A stretch of DNA of 64,000 nucleotides from Vairimorpha ceranae (lineage: Eukaryota; Microsporidia; Nosematidae), in the NCBI RefSeq assembly GCF_000988165.1, contig NW_020169311.1:1-64000 (forward strand), read 5' to 3'. The notes beneath the pieces are model-generated. The model did not search any database, was not told the origin of the DNA, and saw only the letters and a program-made list of their open reading frames with translations. Position 1 is the stretch's first letter, and each line of letters starts with the position of its first letter. Of the stretch, positions 63,218-64,000 are shown one piece after another. Position numbers and translations under genes: made by a program.

Positions 63218-63484
63218 AATTACTATCTATTGATAGTAATTTTGTTTTTTTATTTACAATACAATAGTAAATTTTATTAATAAATTTAATTTTGCCAAAA
63301 GATTGTTTATTTTTTCGTTAAATTTTGTTTTAAAATACAAATTTTTAAATCTGTAAAATTTTTGATTTAAGTTTACTTATAAAAAAATCATTACAATCTA
63401 ATTACTATTTCTCTTTGTTTGAAAGTATAATTGAATAAGTTATTTTTTAAAATATTATAAATTTGTAAAAAATTACCCCTTTAA

Positions 63485-64000
63485 ATGGATTTTAACTTTA
63501 AATTTCCAACCTTAGATCTCCAAATATTAATCCATGAGTCTAACACTTCAAATGGTAAAGAAGCTCTAAGAAAATATTTAATAAACAATTCTATGCTGAA
63601 AACATACCAGTCTTTGGTCATTAAAAATATTATACAGGATAATAAACAAGACATAAAATTAATTAAAGAAACAAAACAAAAAAAAATTGATGAATTGATG
63701 GAAATGAAAGACAAGGATCCTGAAAACTCTTCATATGTTAAATCTATCGATATTCAGATTGCAGAACTATATGCACAGTTTATGGATACAGAAAAAGCAC
63801 TGGAAATGTTAAAAAATATTTTGTTCGACGAATCTTCGCTCAGTTTACAGATGGATATTTATTTATGTAGAATACGAATGGGAATGTTAATTAAAGATAA
63901 AAAACTTGTAGAAGATAATATTCATCTTGCTACTGAATGTTGTGAATTGGGATGTGACTGGGACAGAAGAAATAAATTTAAGATACATAAAGCTATTTAT
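63485..64000 (+). CDS. RPN7: 26S proteasome non-ATPase subunit Rpn7, 5' part
   Basis: The frame is open from ATG 63485 to the window end (172 codons) and is cut off by the edge. After a helical, Lys-rich segment come IAELYAQFMDTEKALEMLKN, a TPR-like helix pair, and LCRIRMGMLIKDKKLVEDNI. The Rpn7 signature GCDWDRRNKFKIHKAIY ends the visible part (family: GGDWdRrNrlKvYegly). Rpn7 is a PCI-domain scaffold of the 19S lid; the PCI domain would lie beyond the edge. ttacccctttaaATG marks the start. Total length is not visible. Confidence 0.9.
   Translation, partial: MDFNFKFPTLDLQILIHESNTSNGKEALRKYLINNSMLKTYQSLVIKNIIQDNKQDIKLIKETKQKKIDELMEMKDKDPENSSYVKSIDIQIAELYAQFMDTEKALEMLKNILFDESSLSLQMDIYLCRIRMGMLIKDKKLVEDNIHLATECCELGCDWDRRNKFKIHKAIY

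Noticed and set aside
1..64000. CRISPR arrays, bacterial operons, ribosome binding sites or prophage
   Set aside because: Nothing of the kind is present; gene content, intron and start signals are those of a eukaryote.

Overview
The window looks like a piece of a microsporidian nuclear genome, probably close to the Nosema/Vairimorpha type. It is extremely AT-rich. The proteins are eukaryotic but short (midasin of 2,781 residues against nearly 5,000 in yeast). Most conserved genes carry a CCC or GGG triplet a few bases before the ATG, a known microsporidian start signal. One ribosomal-protein gene holds a 23-nt intron directly after its ATG, and several genes encode lineage-specific secreted proteins. 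The species cannot be named from sequence alone.

Layout. Positions 1-15,780 are almost gene-free. They hold one secreted-protein gene (3.5-5.1 kb), a decayed MULE/FLYWCH transposase (6.8-7.9 kb), a ~0.27-kb inverted repeat whose left arm carries a 304-bp solo-LTR-like insertion (8.1-9.2 kb), a broken unidentified gene (10.9-11.7 kb) and a possible second FLYWCH relic (12.9-13.1 kb). From 15.8 to 24 kb come a glycerophosphodiester phosphodiesterase, a tandem 2 x 106-bp duplication, a secreted protein that may be a paralogue of the first, a polytopic membrane protein, ribosomal protein eL6, a CTK1-type kinase and a Lys-rich secreted protein. From 24 to 43.4 kb is a dense core: DPH6, tubulin cofactor C, NSE4, G6PD, METTL5, proteasome beta5, a probable TFIIIC large subunit, two small secreted proteins, midasin and an ARF GTPase. 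From 43.4 to 52.9 kb: a DGAT1-like MBOAT acyltransferase, a GC-rich island, a tandem-repeat protein with YEEI motifs, a GPAT, and two adjacent secreted proteins that look like catalytically altered GH19 chitinase relatives. From 53 to 64 kb: NAT10/KRE33, U1-C and V-ATPase D (sharing 22 bp), RPT3, CDC7, a repeat-rich secreted protein, an RNase PH-type exosome subunit and the 5' part of RPN7.

How the genes fit together. Ribosome production and translation are well represented (MDN1, NAT10, METTL5, eL6, exosome subunit, DPH6). So are the 26S proteasome (PRE2, RPT3, RPN7), chromosome and cell-cycle functions (CDC7, NSE4, CTK1, TFIIIC) and lipid metabolism (GPAT, MBOAT, GDPD). The intron in eL6 and the U1-C gene together indicate that splicing is retained. 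The remaining genes encode secreted or lineage-specific proteins. Most of the secreted ones lack the CCC/GGG start signal that the housekeeping genes carry, which may reflect different expression control.
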